Origin: Veillonella criceti
GTDB taxonomy: Bacteria; Bacillota; Negativicutes; Veillonellales; Veillonellaceae
Assembly: GCF_900460315.1 (NCBI RefSeq)
Contig: NZ_UHIO01000001.1
Span: 582,001-646,000 of the forward strand
Direction: 5' to 3'
DNA: 64,000 nt
Numbering within the stretch: position 1 is the first letter of the stretch; each line of letters starts with the position of its first letter. A model generated the notes under the pieces. It searched no databases, was not told where the DNA came from, and saw only the letters and a program-made list of their open reading frames with translations. Shown in pieces: positions 42,579 through 52,051 of the stretch. Both the position numbers and the translations under genes were made by a program.

Positions 42579-45038
42579 TTATACCACCATCGTAATGTCA
42601 CCATCTACTACTTTTGCCTTAATAACAGAACCTTCGTGAGCATCACCTTTCAAAATTAAATCAGAAATAGGATCTTCAATCAAGCGCTGAATAGCACGTT
42701 TTAAAGGCCTTGCCCCATAAGCAAAGTCAGAGCCTTCTTTAACTAATATATCAAGAGCTTCTGGCGTAACTTCTAAGGTTAATTCACGTTCAGCAAGACG
42801 TTTAGTCACATCTTTAAGTAAAATATTAACAATTTTACCTAAATCTTCGCTAGTTAATGGATGGAATACAACCATTTCATCAATACGATTCAAGAATTCA
42901 GGACGGAAGTGTTGTTTTACTGCTGCTAATGTATTTTTCTTAGCTTCTGCAAAGGTTTCTGCTTCATTTTTCTTAGCCTCGTCTTTATTCTTAGCAGCTA
43001 AGAAGCCCATAGTGGCACTATCTTCTTTCAAGAACTTCGAACCTAAATTACTTGTCATAATAATAACGGTATTACGGAAATCAACCGTACGCCCTTGATT
43101 ATCTGTCAAACGACCATCATCTAATACTTGAAGTAAGATGTTGAAGAAATCTGGATGTGCTTTTTCTACTTCATCAAAGAGAATTACACTGTATGGTTTA
43201 CGACGTACCGCATCCGTTAACTGACCGCCTTCATCATAACCAACATATCCTGGAGGCGCCCCAACTAAGCGAGATACAGTATGTTTTTCCATATATTCAG
43301 ACATATCAAGTCGAATCATAGCATTTTCATCACCAAAGAGGTTAGCTGCTAAGGAGCGTGCCAATTCGGTTTTACCAACCCCTGTAGGCCCTAAGAATAA
43401 AAAGGAACCAATAGGACGTTTTGGATCTTTTAGTCCAGCCCGTGCCCGACGAACGGCTTTAGCTACAGCTACCACAGCTTCATCTTGACCAATAACACGC
43501 TGATGAAGTTCATCTTCTAAACGAAGTAGTCGTTGTGATTCTTCTTCGGCAATTTTAGCAACAGGAACTCCGCTCCATTCAGCAACAACGGCAGCAATAT
43601 CATCTTCTGTAACAACGAGCTTTTCTTCGTCTTCTTTACTACGCTGCGCCTGTTTAGCTTCAATGTCTTCAGTCAATTGTTTTTCTTCATCACGAAGTTT
43701 CGCTGCTTCCTCAAAATTCTGACTGGTTACGGCTGCTTCTTTTTCTTTACGCACATCAGCTAATCGTTTTTCTAAATCTTTTACGTCTGGTGGCGCTGTA
43801 AAGACTTTCATACGTACTTTAGAAGCCGCTTCATCCATTACGTCAATCGCCTTATCTGGTAAGAAACGGTCAGAAATATAACGATTAGATAATTCAACGG
43901 CAGCTTTTAAAGCCGCATCCGTAATTTTAGCCTTATGAAATGCTTCATAGCGGTCACGCAAGCCTTTTAAAATTTCAAGGGCATCTTCTTCATTTGGTTC
44001 CCCTACCAAAACAGGTTGAAAACGACGTTCTAACGCTGCATCCTTTTCAATATGTTTCTTATACTCATCGAGTGTAGTCGCACCAATAACTTGGAACGTC
44101 CCTCGTGCTAATGCTGGTTTCAAAATATTCGCAGCATCCATAGCGCCTTCCGAAGCACCAGCACCAACTAATGTATGAATTTCATCAATAAAAATAATCA
44201 TATCATCGTGTTTTTGAACTTCATCGATTGCCTTTTTAAGACGTTCTTCAAATTCACCACGATACTTAGCACCCGCTAACATAGCAGTTAAGCTTAACGA
44301 AATAATACGTTTATCCCGCAAAATTTCAGGCACATTTTGGTTTACAATTCGCTGTGCTAGCCCTTCTGCAATTGCCGTTTTACCAACCCCAGGTTCCCCA
44401 ATAAGAACTGGGTTATTTTTAGTACGGCGACTCAAAATTTGGATAACACGGTTAATTTCTGTATCACGCCCAATAACAGGGTCAATCTTACCTTGTTTAG
44501 CCAATTCATTTAAATCAGTAGCAAAATCTTTCAAATCACCTAAATTACTATTCGCAGCATGGCCACCAGTAGCACCACCTACACTAGTACCATCACTACC
44601 ACTCTGTTCCGATCCATAAATACTATTAATAGCTTTTACTACATCGGAACTGCGAATACCAAATTCGTGTAATACAGCAACAGCTACACCACCACCATCT
44701 TGTAAAATACCGAGCAATACATGTTCAGCACCTACATAATTATGTTGCATGCGGTTAGCAATCTCTACCGCCAACTGTATAACGCGTTTTGTCCGTGGTG
44801 TCATATATAATTCATTACCACGACTATTACCACGACCAACAGCTGCTAATACTGCATCCTCCGCCGCTTTATCTTCCAAACCTAAGGAATGCAAAGCTTT
44901 AGATGCTACACTATTAGATTCTTCCAATAAACCTAACAGCAAATGTTCAGTGCCCACATAATCGTGGCCAAATTCCTGCGCCTTTTTTTGCGCAATGCCA
45001 AGAGCACGTTGCGCACCATCTGTAAAACGTTCAAACAT
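42579..45038 (-). CDS. clpC: ATP-dependent Clp protease ATP-binding subunit ClpC
   Basis: A Hsp100 unfoldase that feeds ClpP, with McsB-marked proteins as substrates. The 819 residues show two Clp N repeats ([36 protein letters not shown]), AAA1 with GEPGVGKT, a coiled-coil middle domain with a UVR-like segment ([19 protein letters not shown]), and AAA2 with GPTGVGKT. It is the last gene of ctsR-mcsA-mcsB-clpC. Confidence 0.97.
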   Translation of the reverse strand: MFERFTDGAQRALGIAQKKAQEFGHDYVGTEHLLLGLLEESNSVASKALHSLGLEDKAAEDAVLAAVGRGNSRGNELYMTPRTKRVIQLAVEIANRMQHNYVGAEHVLLGILQDGGGVAVAVLHEFGIRSSDVVKAINSIYGSEQSGSDGTSVGGATGGHAANSNLGDLKDFATDLNELAKQGKIDPVIGRDTEINRVIQILSRRTKNNPVLIGEPGVGKTAIAEGLAQRIVNQNVPEILRDKRIISLSLTAMLAGAKYRGEFEERLKKAIDEVQKHDDMIIFIDEIHTLVGAGASEGAMDAANILKPALARGTFQVIGATTLDEYKKHIEKDAALERRFQPVLVGEPNEEDALEILKGLRDRYEAFHKAKITDAALKAAVELSNRYISDRFLPDKAIDVMDEAASKVRMKVFTAPPDVKDLEKRLADVRKEKEAAVTSQNFEEAAKLRDEEKQLTEDIEAKQAQRSKEDEEKLVVTEDDIAAVVAEWSGVPVAKIAEEESQRLLRLEDELHQRVIGQDEAVVAVAKAVRRARAGLKDPKRPIGSFLFLGPTGVGKTELARSLAANLFGDENAMIRLDMSEYMEKHTVSRLVGAPPGYVGYDEGGQLTDAVRRKPYSVILFDEVEKAHPDFFNILLQVLDDGRLTDNQGRTVDFRNTVIIMTSNLGSKFLKEDSATMGFLAAKNKDEAKKNEAETFAEAKKNTLAAVKQHFRPEFLNRIDEMVVFHPLTSEDLGKIVNILLKDVTKRLAERELTLEVTPEALDILVKEGSDFAYGARPLKRAIQRLIEDPISDLILKGDAHEGSVIKAKVVDGDITMVV

Positions 45039-45107
45039 ACAATCACCTCATATCTATATGATACATCGTAAAATTTATAAATTTATGTTAGTTTAATTTT
45101 ATATATA

Positions 45108-45138
45108 TTAACTTTATATATTAACTTTATATATTAAC
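45108..45138. repeat. 13-bp tandem repeat overlapping the mcsB stop
   Basis: TTAACTTTATATA twice in full plus a partial third copy. The mcsB TAA stop lies in the last copy. It makes up part of the 95-nt gap between mcsB and clpC. Confidence 0.7.
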
Positions 45139-46204
45139 GAGCCAAGCGATCTCTCACAACTTTTGCTCGATAACTATCTCGTTCAGATGCTGTCATACTT
45201 TCCTTACCAGCATACTTACTTAAGAAATTAGGTCGTGTAGTGACCACTAATTCATTAAATACATCGGCTGAATGCTGTGGTAATACACCTAAATCCATAC
45301 CTAACTGGACATCGCTAAGAAGACCTAACGCCTCTTCACCAGAAAGACGTCGAGCATACTGCAAGGTACCAAAAGCACGCCATACCCTGTCTTCAAAAGC
45401 TTCAAAATCACCATTTCGAATCGCTTCACGCGCTTTTACTTCTTCTTGCACCAATTTTTCAAGCACTTTCTGTAACTGAGTAATTGTATCTTCTTCACTA
45501 ATTCCCATCGTTACTTGATTAGAGATTTGATAAATATTACCAAGTGCCTGTGATCCTTCGCCATATAAACCACGCACGGAGTAACCTAATTGTGTAATAC
45601 TACGAATAAGTCGATTAATACGACCCGTCATGGCTAAGGCTGGCAAGTGAAGCATCGCCGAAGCACGCATCCCTGTGCCTACATTAGTAGGACAAGCGGT
45701 TAAATAGCCATAACGTTCATTAAACGCATAATCACATTTACTTTCAATCGCATCATCAATTTTCAGCGCGTGTTCTAGTGCTTCTTGCAGATGAAGACCC
45801 GCTTCCATCGTCTGAATTCGGATATGATCTTCTTCGTTAACCATAATGGCTACAGAAGCATCATCAGCGACTACTAAACTGCGATAAGGTAACTTTTGGC
45901 CCATTTGTGGACTCATCAAATGCTTTTCCACTAAAATTTCACGTTCTGTGTCCGATAATTTATCTAAACTAATGTTGGAGTACTCACGACCGTCGGCGGC
46001 TTTTAAAGTGCCTAACACACCGCGCATCCGGCTTTCAACATCTTTCAAAGACGCTTCGTGATTCCGATTAGTAAATTGCAAGCTCTTAAAATTACGTGCT
46101 AATCGAATACGACTAGATAGTACAATATGAGAATGTATATCACCGATAGGATCTGTACTACGTAGCCAGCTACTTAAAGGTTCATCTAAAATTTTGTCTA
46201 ACAT
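45134..46204 (-). CDS. mcsB: Protein arginine kinase McsB
   Basis: Phosphorylates arginines to mark proteins for ClpCP and inactivates CtsR. The 356-residue protein is of the phosphagen kinase fold: IVLSSRIRLARNF (ATP-contact arginines) near residue 30 and CPTNVGTGMRASAMLHLPAL in the catalytic centre. A GGGGGTG site is spaced for the ATG at 46204; the frame opens at a GTG 6 nt earlier. It follows mcsA by 11 nt. Confidence 0.95.
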   Translation of the reverse strand: MLDKILDEPLSSWLRSTDPIGDIHSHIVLSSRIRLARNFKSLQFTNRNHEASLKDVESRMRGVLGTLKAADGREYSNISLDKLSDTEREILVEKHLMSPQMGQKLPYRSLVVADDASVAIMVNEEDHIRIQTMEAGLHLQEALEHALKIDDAIESKCDYAFNERYGYLTACPTNVGTGMRASAMLHLPALAMTGRINRLIRSITQLGYSVRGLYGEGSQALGNIYQISNQVTMGISEEDTITQLQKVLEKLVQEEVKAREAIRNGDFEAFEDRVWRAFGTLQYARRLSGEEALGLLSDVQLGMDLGVLPQHSADVFNELVVTTRPNFLSKYAGKESMTASERDSYRAKVVRDRLAR

Positions 46205-46215
46205 AGTCACACCCC

Positions 46216-46758
46216 CTATTGATTATCCTTATGTATCGATTCTTCTAATACTTTAATTTCATCTCGCAACCGAACAGCTTCCTCAAACTGTTCTGCTTTT
46301 ACAGCTTTATCTAATTCTTGGCGCAAACGCTTAATTTGATGTTTCGTTTTAAAAACACCTGTTCCTCGACTTGGTACACGCCCTTCATAGGACAAAGACC
46401 CTTGCAAACGTTTTACCAATGGTGCAATTTGCGCTTCAAAAGTATCGTAACAGTGGTCACAACCAAACTTACCTGTTTGATTAAATTCACTAAATGTCAT
46501 GCCACATTGACTACAACGTGTTTCTTGCCGTGGATTTAATAGACTATCTGGATACAAAGTATTTGTAAAGAAATCATTAGTAAAAAAATCATTATCTAAC
46601 AGCGATGGACCAAAATTCATAAAACCTTGGCTACCAAACCCATCATTTGGTTGCTTAGCTGCACAAACATTACATAAATGACGTTCAGTTTTTTTACCAT
46701 TTACAACTCGTGTCATATGTACGGTTGCTTCATTTTGTTTACAATTATCACATAACAT
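46216..46758 (-). CDS. mcsA: McsA, zinc-finger activator of McsB
   Basis: A cytosolic partner that activates McsB and is tied to metal and redox sensing. The 180-residue protein has four CxxC pairs (Cys3/6, Cys29/32, then CSQCG and CDHC) and a C-terminal UVR motif (LRQELDKAVKAEQFEEAVRLRDEIKVLE). It lies 5 nt after ctsR and 11 nt before mcsB. Confidence 0.94.
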   Translation of the reverse strand: MLCDNCKQNEATVHMTRVVNGKKTERHLCNVCAAKQPNDGFGSQGFMNFGPSLLDNDFFTNDFFTNTLYPDSLLNPRQETRCSQCGMTFSEFNQTGKFGCDHCYDTFEAQIAPLVKRLQGSLSYEGRVPSRGTGVFKTKHQIKRLRQELDKAVKAEQFEEAVRLRDEIKVLEESIHKDNQ

Positions 46759-46763
46759 AACCC

Positions 46764-47237
46764 TTATCCCTCCTTCACCATAGCTACCACTTGTTCAAAT
46801 AAGCGGCGTACTTTGTGCTCTCGAGTCTTACGTTCAGGCTCTTCCATCAATATTGCAAAGGCTTCATGTAAAAGTGCAGCCTCTCGTTTACGTAACAACT
46901 TTTGTTGCATTAATTCAAATAGAGAATTATCTATCATGCCCATAGTTAATGGTTTATCACTTGATTCAGTAGTTTGTTGCTGTTTTGGTGCTTCCAATAA
47001 TGCTTTAACAGGAATCCGTGTAATACTAATAAAACCACCAAGGCCTCGACGAGACTCTACAATAAAACCGCGATCATTAGAAAACCGTGTACTTAGAACA
47101 TAACTAATCTGTGACGGTGCACAATTGAGTTCATCAGCTAATTCATTACGACGTAACACAATACCTTCTTCTTTAGCTTGTTCTTCTAGTAACTTTGCTA
47201 AAATAAATTTTTCAATACGATCCGCTAGAATACCCAT
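46764..47237 (-). CDS. ctsR: Class III stress repressor CtsR
   Basis: Represses clp genes and lets go at heat shock. The 157-residue protein has an N-terminal winged helix-turn-helix (LRRNELADELNCAPSQISYVLSTRF) and the thermosensing glycine loop ESRRGLGGFISI. It is first in the operon, and a dense set of CtsR-like heptads overlaps its promoter, so it autoregulates. Confidence 0.95.
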   Translation of the reverse strand: MGILADRIEKFILAKLLEEQAKEEGIVLRRNELADELNCAPSQISYVLSTRFSNDRGFIVESRRGLGGFISITRIPVKALLEAPKQQQTTESSDKPLTMGMIDNSLFELMQQKLLRKREAALLHEAFAILMEEPERKTREHKVRRLFEQVVAMVKEG

Positions 47238-47322
47238 ATGTCATCTCTCCAAACTGTTTATATATTATTACTATATCTTTCATAGATTACCTTCATTCTT
47301 TGTTCAACTTCGGTTATAGTCA

Positions 47323-47458
47323 TTTGTCATTATTTGACTTTCTACTCTTTTGACTTTTTGTTCTTTTAACCTTGACTATATAATAATTGACTTTTTGACT
47401 TTTGTCAATAGAAAAGGTCAAATTTTTATAAAATTTTTGACTTTTTATTTTTTTGACT
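47323..47458 (-). promoter_or_regulatory. Array of CtsR-like half-sites upstream of ctsR
   Basis: Seven minus-strand AGTCAA cores (seen on the plus strand as xTTGACT at 47333, 47349, 47371, 47386, 47394, 47436 and 47452), two TGACAAA copies (47323, 47401) and one plus-strand GGTCAAA (47416). The pair TTTGTCA-TTA-TTTGACT at 47323-47339 has the 3-nt spacing of a classical CtsR box. Other starts are often 15-16 nt apart. Confidence 0.7.
47380..47408 (-). promoter_or_regulatory. Promoter of the ctsR-mcsAB-clpC operon
   Basis: On the minus strand: TTGACA, a 17-nt spacer, TATTAT. The spacer itself consists of two AGTCAA half-sites, so CtsR would block polymerase directly. The leader to ctsR is about 135 nt. 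Confidence 0.75.
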
Positions 47459-47516
47459 TTTTAAATATCATAACTATTACCTAATATACTTAAAACCTAT
47501 TAATCATTTACACACT

Positions 47517-47543
47517 AAAAAAGCGCTCCGAAGAGCGCTTTTT
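47517..47543 (-). terminator. Terminator after the ferritin gene
   Basis: AAAAAGCGCTC, loop CGAA, GAGCGCTTTTT. Strong and symmetric; it separates ftn from the ctsR promoter. Confidence 0.85.
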
Positions 47544-47643
47544 GGTAGCTTATCATTAAGCTGTTGTAATTTTTATCAGTAATGCTTCTACTTAGAAGCA
47601 AAGGGTATTATTAACACTTGCCTAAGCCTGTGTTAGTATTGAA

Positions 47644-48132
47644 TTATTGTTGACGATTACCCAAGCGAGCATCCACGAACAATTGGCTTGCACGGCTATC
47701 ACCAGCAAATGTAAATTCATCAACTAAATCACGAGCACTAGCTTCTTCTTCAACCTGTTCAGTAATAAACCAGTTTAAGAAGTTAACTGTTGCATAGTCT
47801 TTTTCTTCAGTAGCTAATGCATACAAATCATTAATTTTACCAGTAATAACTTGTTCATGATTATAAACCATTTCAGCTACTTTCAATGGATCAGAGACTT
47901 CAACAGCCTGTGCTTTAATATCACCCAATGTAGTCGTAGCATTACGGCTTTCTAAATAATCAATAATTTTAAAAGCATGATCCATTTCTTCTTGGTATTG
48001 TAAACGTAACCATGCTGATAAACCTTTAAAACGAGCATCAGCCATTGCCAAAGACAATGCTAAATATAAGTATGCGGAATTAAATTCAAAAATAACCTGT
48101 TCATTTAATGCTTTTGCGATATTCTTATTCAT
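47644..48132 (-). CDS. ftnA: Ferritin
   Basis: A 162-residue iron-storage subunit forming 24-mers. Ferroxidase ligands are seen in NEQVIFEFNSAYLYLAL (Glu), QYQEEMDHAFKIIDYL (Glu, His) and the later LNWFITEQVEEEASA (Glu). A GAGGTGAC site lies 5-6 nt before the ATG. It is monocistronic. Placement beside the nickel importer and other metal genes is suggestive but not proof of shared control. Confidence 0.93.
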   Translation of the reverse strand: MNKNIAKALNEQVIFEFNSAYLYLALSLAMADARFKGLSAWLRLQYQEEMDHAFKIIDYLESRNATTTLGDIKAQAVEVSDPLKVAEMVYNHEQVITGKINDLYALATEEKDYATVNFLNWFITEQVEEEASARDLVDEFTFAGDSRASQLFVDARLGNRQQ

Positions 48133-48259
48133 AAAAATGTCACCTCAAACCTTTCCTATTATATAATTTTAATATTAAAAACTTAATTAAATAAAGTTAT
48201 AACTAAAGTTACTAACCTTAATTGATTCTCTGTAAGTACTTATTATTGCTTACATATTC

Positions 48260-48288
48260 ATTATAACACATCGATAATTATAAATCTA
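48260..48288 (-). promoter_or_regulatory. Possible promoter of the ferritin gene
   Basis: Minus-strand TATAAT with a weak -35 (TAGATT) 17 nt upstream, about 130 nt before the gene. The rest of the 361-nt gap (48133-48493) is AT-rich; no clear Fur box or small gene was seen apart from the nik terminator at its far end. Confidence 0.4.
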
Positions 48289-48434
48289 GTCTCAATTTTC
48301 AATTTTAAATTTAATTGATAATTTGAGATTGTTTATCATTTATCATCTTCTCTCTATTTAATTCTTTTCACTAACGCTTTCCTTATGGTTACTATATTCT
48401 TGTAAGATTAAAATAACATGAAACTATAGTGAAG

Positions 48435-48467
48435 AAAAGGATTGATTTATAATAAATCAATCCTTTT
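48435..48467 (-). terminator. Terminator of the nik operon
   Basis: AAAAGGATTGATTTAT and ATAAATCAATCCTTTT are perfect complements with a minimal loop; U-rich on both strands. It lies 27 nt after nikE. Confidence 0.85.
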
Positions 48468-48493
48468 TCCGATATTTATTCTCAATTTATTTT

Positions 48494-49270
48494 TTACTCT
48501 CTATTAATTTCTAAAATAGAGTGCAATAATTTTCTGGCATACTCACTCCTAACTTCACTAATCATTTCAACAGGTATGATTTCTGCTACCTGCCCCTTGT
48601 TAAGAAATAATACACGATCGCACATATACGTAACTGATGGTAAATCATGTGTAATAAATATATAGGTAAAATTATATATCGCTTTAACTTTCATCAACAA
48701 ATCCATAATTTGAACTTGTGTATGAGCATCTAAAGAACTAATGGCTTCATCAAACAGAATAAGTTCTGGTTTCACTGCAATAGCCCGTGCAATACATACA
48801 CGTTGTAATTGCCCTCCAGATAACTGATGAGGATACCGATTAATAAAATCAGCAGACAATCCTACTAATTCTAATAATTCAATAGTCTCTTTATCAAAAT
48901 CTAATTTAACCTGAGTACGTCGCTGTAAGACTACTAGGGATTCTTTAATAATATCACGAACTGTAAAACGACTATTCACCGATGTTGTGTAATCTTGAAA
49001 TACAACCGACAAAATTCCTGGTTCTATTTTTTCTTTACCATATAATACGGTATCACTCAGAGTAACAGTCCCTTTATAGGGTGTTAACAACCCACATATA
49101 ACTTTACCAATCGTACTCTTACCACTACCTGATTCGCCAAGAATCCCCAAACATTCTCCTTGTTTTACAGAAAACGTTATATTATGTAAAATCGTTTGAT
49201 ATTCCTTTTTAAAAATTAACTTGCTATGAGGTTTTGGAAAACGTATGACTAGATTATCTACAGTTAACAT
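48494..49270 (-). CDS. nikE: Nickel ABC importer ATP-binding protein NikE
   Basis: One of two ATPases powering the NikBC channel. About 258 residues, with Walker A GILGESGSGKST, signature LSGGQLQRVCIARA, Walker B ELILFDEAISSLD and switch ITHD. GGGAGG lies 4 nt before the start used; 30 nt of open frame further upstream is ignored. The start overlaps the nikD stop by 7 nt. Identity as a nickel rather than peptide ATPase rests on NikA and gene order. Confidence 0.85.
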   Translation of the reverse strand: MLTVDNLVIRFPKPHSKLIFKKEYQTILHNITFSVKQGECLGILGESGSGKSTIGKVICGLLTPYKGTVTLSDTVLYGKEKIEPGILSVVFQDYTTSVNSRFTVRDIIKESLVVLQRRTQVKLDFDKETIELLELVGLSADFINRYPHQLSGGQLQRVCIARAIAVKPELILFDEAISSLDAHTQVQIMDLLMKVKAIYNFTYIFITHDLPSVTYMCDRVLFLNKGQVAEIIPVEMISEVRSEYARKLLHSILEINRE

Positions 49271-50175
49271 GTAGCCTCCCTTCCCACCATTTCCGGCCAT
49301 AAGGATGTATTCTGTTCCCTATTACGCTGCCCCTTACCAACTCCGGTGACAGTCTCTGCTACCTGATTGTTATACAACATTTGTCGATATCGATTGGCAA
49401 CAGCTAACTTCTGTTCAATTAACATCTTCGTATAGGCATCTTTAGGACTTGTCAAAATATCTTTGAATGTGCCATAATCAGCCACTTGTCCGTTATTCAA
49501 TACCATAATTTCATCAGCCAAATGAGAAATCACGCTAATATCATGCGTAATAAAAATCATAGCTACCTCTTTAGATTCTTTAATTGTCTTAAACTCTTTA
49601 ATAATTTCATACTGTGTAATGCTGTCAATAGCGGTAGTTGGTTCATCACAAATTAAAATTTCTGGCTTCATAGCCATAGCAATGCCAATCATAATACGTT
49701 GTAACATACCACCACTTAATTGATGCGGAAATTTATTAAGTACATCCTCTGGCTCTCGAATATGCATTTTTTTAAGTATCGCCACAGCATTAGCCTGCCA
49801 TTCGCTTTTGGGAAACAGAGCATGTGTTTCAAACGTTTCAAACATCTGATTTCCTATTTTATAAAGAGGATCAAAACAAGTCATAGGATTTTGCATAATC
49901 ATACCAATCTCTAATCCCCGCAAAGGCCTTAACTCCAATGGCGACATAGTTAGTAAATTTTTTCCCTTAAACAAGGCCTCACCGGAGACAGTAAAATCTC
50001 GGCTCAAAATTCCTAAAATGGCCTTAGCCGTCATGCTTTTCCCGCTACCAGACTCTCCTAAAATCCCTAAACAGGAGCCTGCTTCTAATGAAAAAGATAC
50101 ATTATTTAAAATTTGTTTTTCACGCACTTTATTATGATGTACAAGGGATAAATTATTGACCACTAATAAGCTCAT
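49264..50175 (-). CDS. nikD: Nickel ABC importer ATP-binding protein NikD
   Basis: The 303-residue ATPase paired with NikE. Walker A GILGESGSGKSMTAK, signature LSGGMLQRIMIGIAMA, Walker B EILICDEPTTAID, switch FITHDISV. It overlaps nikC by 4 nt. The C-terminal 40 residues after the nucleotide-binding domain are shorter than in Opp/Dpp ATPases and lack an obvious cysteine cluster for Fe-S binding. Confidence 0.85.
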   Translation of the reverse strand: MSLLVVNNLSLVHHNKVREKQILNNVSFSLEAGSCLGILGESGSGKSMTAKAILGILSRDFTVSGEALFKGKNLLTMSPLELRPLRGLEIGMIMQNPMTCFDPLYKIGNQMFETFETHALFPKSEWQANAVAILKKMHIREPEDVLNKFPHQLSGGMLQRIMIGIAMAMKPEILICDEPTTAIDSITQYEIIKEFKTIKESKEVAMIFITHDISVISHLADEIMVLNNGQVADYGTFKDILTSPKDAYTKMLIEQKLAVANRYRQMLYNNQVAETVTGVGKGQRNREQNTSLWPEMVGREATC

Positions 50176-50996
50176 TCCTGCACCTCCTTCGGATCAAGCG
50201 CGTCTCGAATAGCATCGCCTAATAGATTAAACGCCGATACTAATACTACAATCGCAATCCCCGGTACTAACATTTGGATAGGATTCACTGTTAATACATT
50301 TTTTGCCTCATTAAGCATCGCCCCCCACTCAGGTAAAGGAGCCTGTATACCAAGGCCCAAAAAAGACAATGTCGAAATATTGATAATGGTCCATCCTACA
50401 TCGAGACTCGCAAGCACGGCCATTTCAGAACTAATACTTGGTAATAAATGACGAATCATAATAAAACGTTCCGTACTTCCAATACAACGAGAATACAGAA
50501 TAAAATTTTTATCCCGATATTTCATAACATTTGTCCGAATCATGCGTGCATACCAAGCCCATTTAATAAGAACATTGGCAATAATAATATTTTGTACATC
50601 CACACCTAATAGGGCAATAACGGCAAATATCATAATCTGACTTGGAAACGATAACATCATATCAACAACACGCATAATGACTTCATCAATAATACCTCTG
50701 AAATAACCAGATAATAATCCCATAACGGCACCTAAACCAATCGTAGCTAACATCGTTAATACCGATAAAAATAACGTAGGCCGAATCCCATATATTAGTC
50801 GAGAAAAAATATCACGGCCTAAATGGTCGGTGCCAAACCAGTGCTCTGCACTATAAGGCGCAAACTTCATCAAAATATTGCTTTCATAGGGATCATAAGG
50901 CGCAATCCAAGGTGCCAAAATTCCCGCTAACGCTATGAATAGAATAAACGAACTTAAACCAACTACCATATTATTCTTTAACAATAAACGAATCAT
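50172..50996 (-). CDS. nikC: Nickel ABC importer permease NikC
   Basis: A 274-residue inner-membrane channel subunit with five to six helices. The periplasmic stretch APYDPYESNILMKFAPYSAEHWFGTDHLGRDIFSR is the OppC/NikC hallmark, and the EAA-like loop (SRCIGSTERFIMIRHLLPSI) contacts the ATPases. It overlaps both nikB and nikD by 4 nt, so the four transport genes are tightly coupled. Confidence 0.87.
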   Translation of the reverse strand: MIRLLLKNNMVVGLSSFILFIALAGILAPWIAPYDPYESNILMKFAPYSAEHWFGTDHLGRDIFSRLIYGIRPTLFLSVLTMLATIGLGAVMGLLSGYFRGIIDEVIMRVVDMMLSFPSQIMIFAVIALLGVDVQNIIIANVLIKWAWYARMIRTNVMKYRDKNFILYSRCIGSTERFIMIRHLLPSISSEMAVLASLDVGWTIINISTLSFLGLGIQAPLPEWGAMLNEAKNVLTVNPIQMLVPGIAIVVLVSAFNLLGDAIRDALDPKEVQE

Positions 50997-51937
50997 TGAG
51001 CACGCTCCTCTCTAAGTCGCGGGTCAACAATGTATTGAATAATATCAAACAATAAATTAAATATAACAAATAAGAATCCCACAAATAATACATAGGTTTG
51101 AATGATTGGATAATCACGATTAAAAATTGAACTAATGCAAAGTTGCCCCAGCCCTGGCCAAGCAAATACATTCTCCACCACAATAGTCCCAGCGATCAAC
51201 TGCGGAATACTCATACCAATGGCTATAATACAAGTATGTAATGAGTTTTTTAAAATATGTTTCGTCAAGATTGTTCGTTGACGAATACCTCTCACTGTTG
51301 CATATGTAACATAATCCTCTTTCATATTCTCAAGCATATTGTTACGAATTAAGCGAATATATGTAGAAATGTAAGTTAACGATACTGTAAAAGCTGGTAA
51401 AATCAAATGTTGCCAAGATTCACTGCCACTAGTAGGCAATAAATCTAATTTGATGCTAATAACCCAAATGAGTAATAAACCAATCCAATATGCCGGCATA
51501 GACGTTGTTAAAAACACCAGAGCGCGCATAATTTTATCAAACCACCCACCCTTATACACGGCACAAAAGAATCCAATAGGTATACTTAATCCCACTACAA
51601 AAACAAGGGATGTAAGCGCTAATAACAAGGTGGCTGGCAAGCATCGTTGAAACTCCCCTAATACGGTGCGTGCTGGATTAATATAACTGACACCAAAATC
51701 TAATTGCAAGCAGGCAATTACCCAGTTCATATAACGAATTAAATATGGTTGATCAAGGCCTAATTCAGCTCGTACTTGCGCTATCGCCTCAGGCGTCACA
51801 ACTGGTGTTTGACGAATACGCAATGCTACTTCCGCCGGATCTGATGGAATTAAATTAATAAAAACAAAACATACAAAAGAAATGGCTAATAGTAAAGGAA
51901 TAGCCGTCAATGTACGTTTTATAATATACGCCCTCAT
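50993..51937 (-). CDS. nikB: Nickel ABC importer permease NikB
   Basis: A 314-residue inner-membrane channel subunit. The OppB/NikB start (YIIKRTLTAIPLLLAISFVCFVFINLIPSDPAE) and the ATPase-contact loop (TYATVRGIRQRTILTKHILKNS) are clear, followed by LIAGTIVVENVFAWPGLGQL. It is the first gene after the nikA-nikB terminator. Confidence 0.87.
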   Translation of the reverse strand: MRAYIIKRTLTAIPLLLAISFVCFVFINLIPSDPAEVALRIRQTPVVTPEAIAQVRAELGLDQPYLIRYMNWVIACLQLDFGVSYINPARTVLGEFQRCLPATLLLALTSLVFVVGLSIPIGFFCAVYKGGWFDKIMRALVFLTTSMPAYWIGLLLIWVISIKLDLLPTSGSESWQHLILPAFTVSLTYISTYIRLIRNNMLENMKEDYVTYATVRGIRQRTILTKHILKNSLHTCIIAIGMSIPQLIAGTIVVENVFAWPGLGQLCISSIFNRDYPIIQTYVLFVGFLFVIFNLLFDIIQYIVDPRLREERAQ

Positions 51938-51956
51938 GGCACTGCCTCCCTAAATC

Positions 51957-51993
51957 AAAAAGAGGCTATTGTAGTCACTCCTACAACAGCCTC
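51957..51993 (-). terminator. Intra-operon terminator between nikA and nikB
   Basis: On the minus strand GAGGCTGTTGTAG pairs with CTACAATAGCCTC (one mismatch), then TTTTTGAT. It sits in the 114-nt gap and should make nikA mRNA more abundant than nikBCDE. Confidence 0.8.
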
Positions 51994-52051
51994 AATAACT
52001 ACAACTAGTTACCACCTATAGTCTGCACAAACAAACTCACCACTGATTTCT

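Noticed and set aside
45101-45138. Short tandem repeats near mcsB as a possible CRISPR or origin iteron
   Set aside because: Only about 2.4 copies of an AT-rich 13-mer with no spacers or DnaA boxes.
47461-47643. Small RNA between ferritin and ctsR
   Set aside because: Only a terminator and a weak hairpin (TAACAC/GTGTTA) are seen; no promoter.
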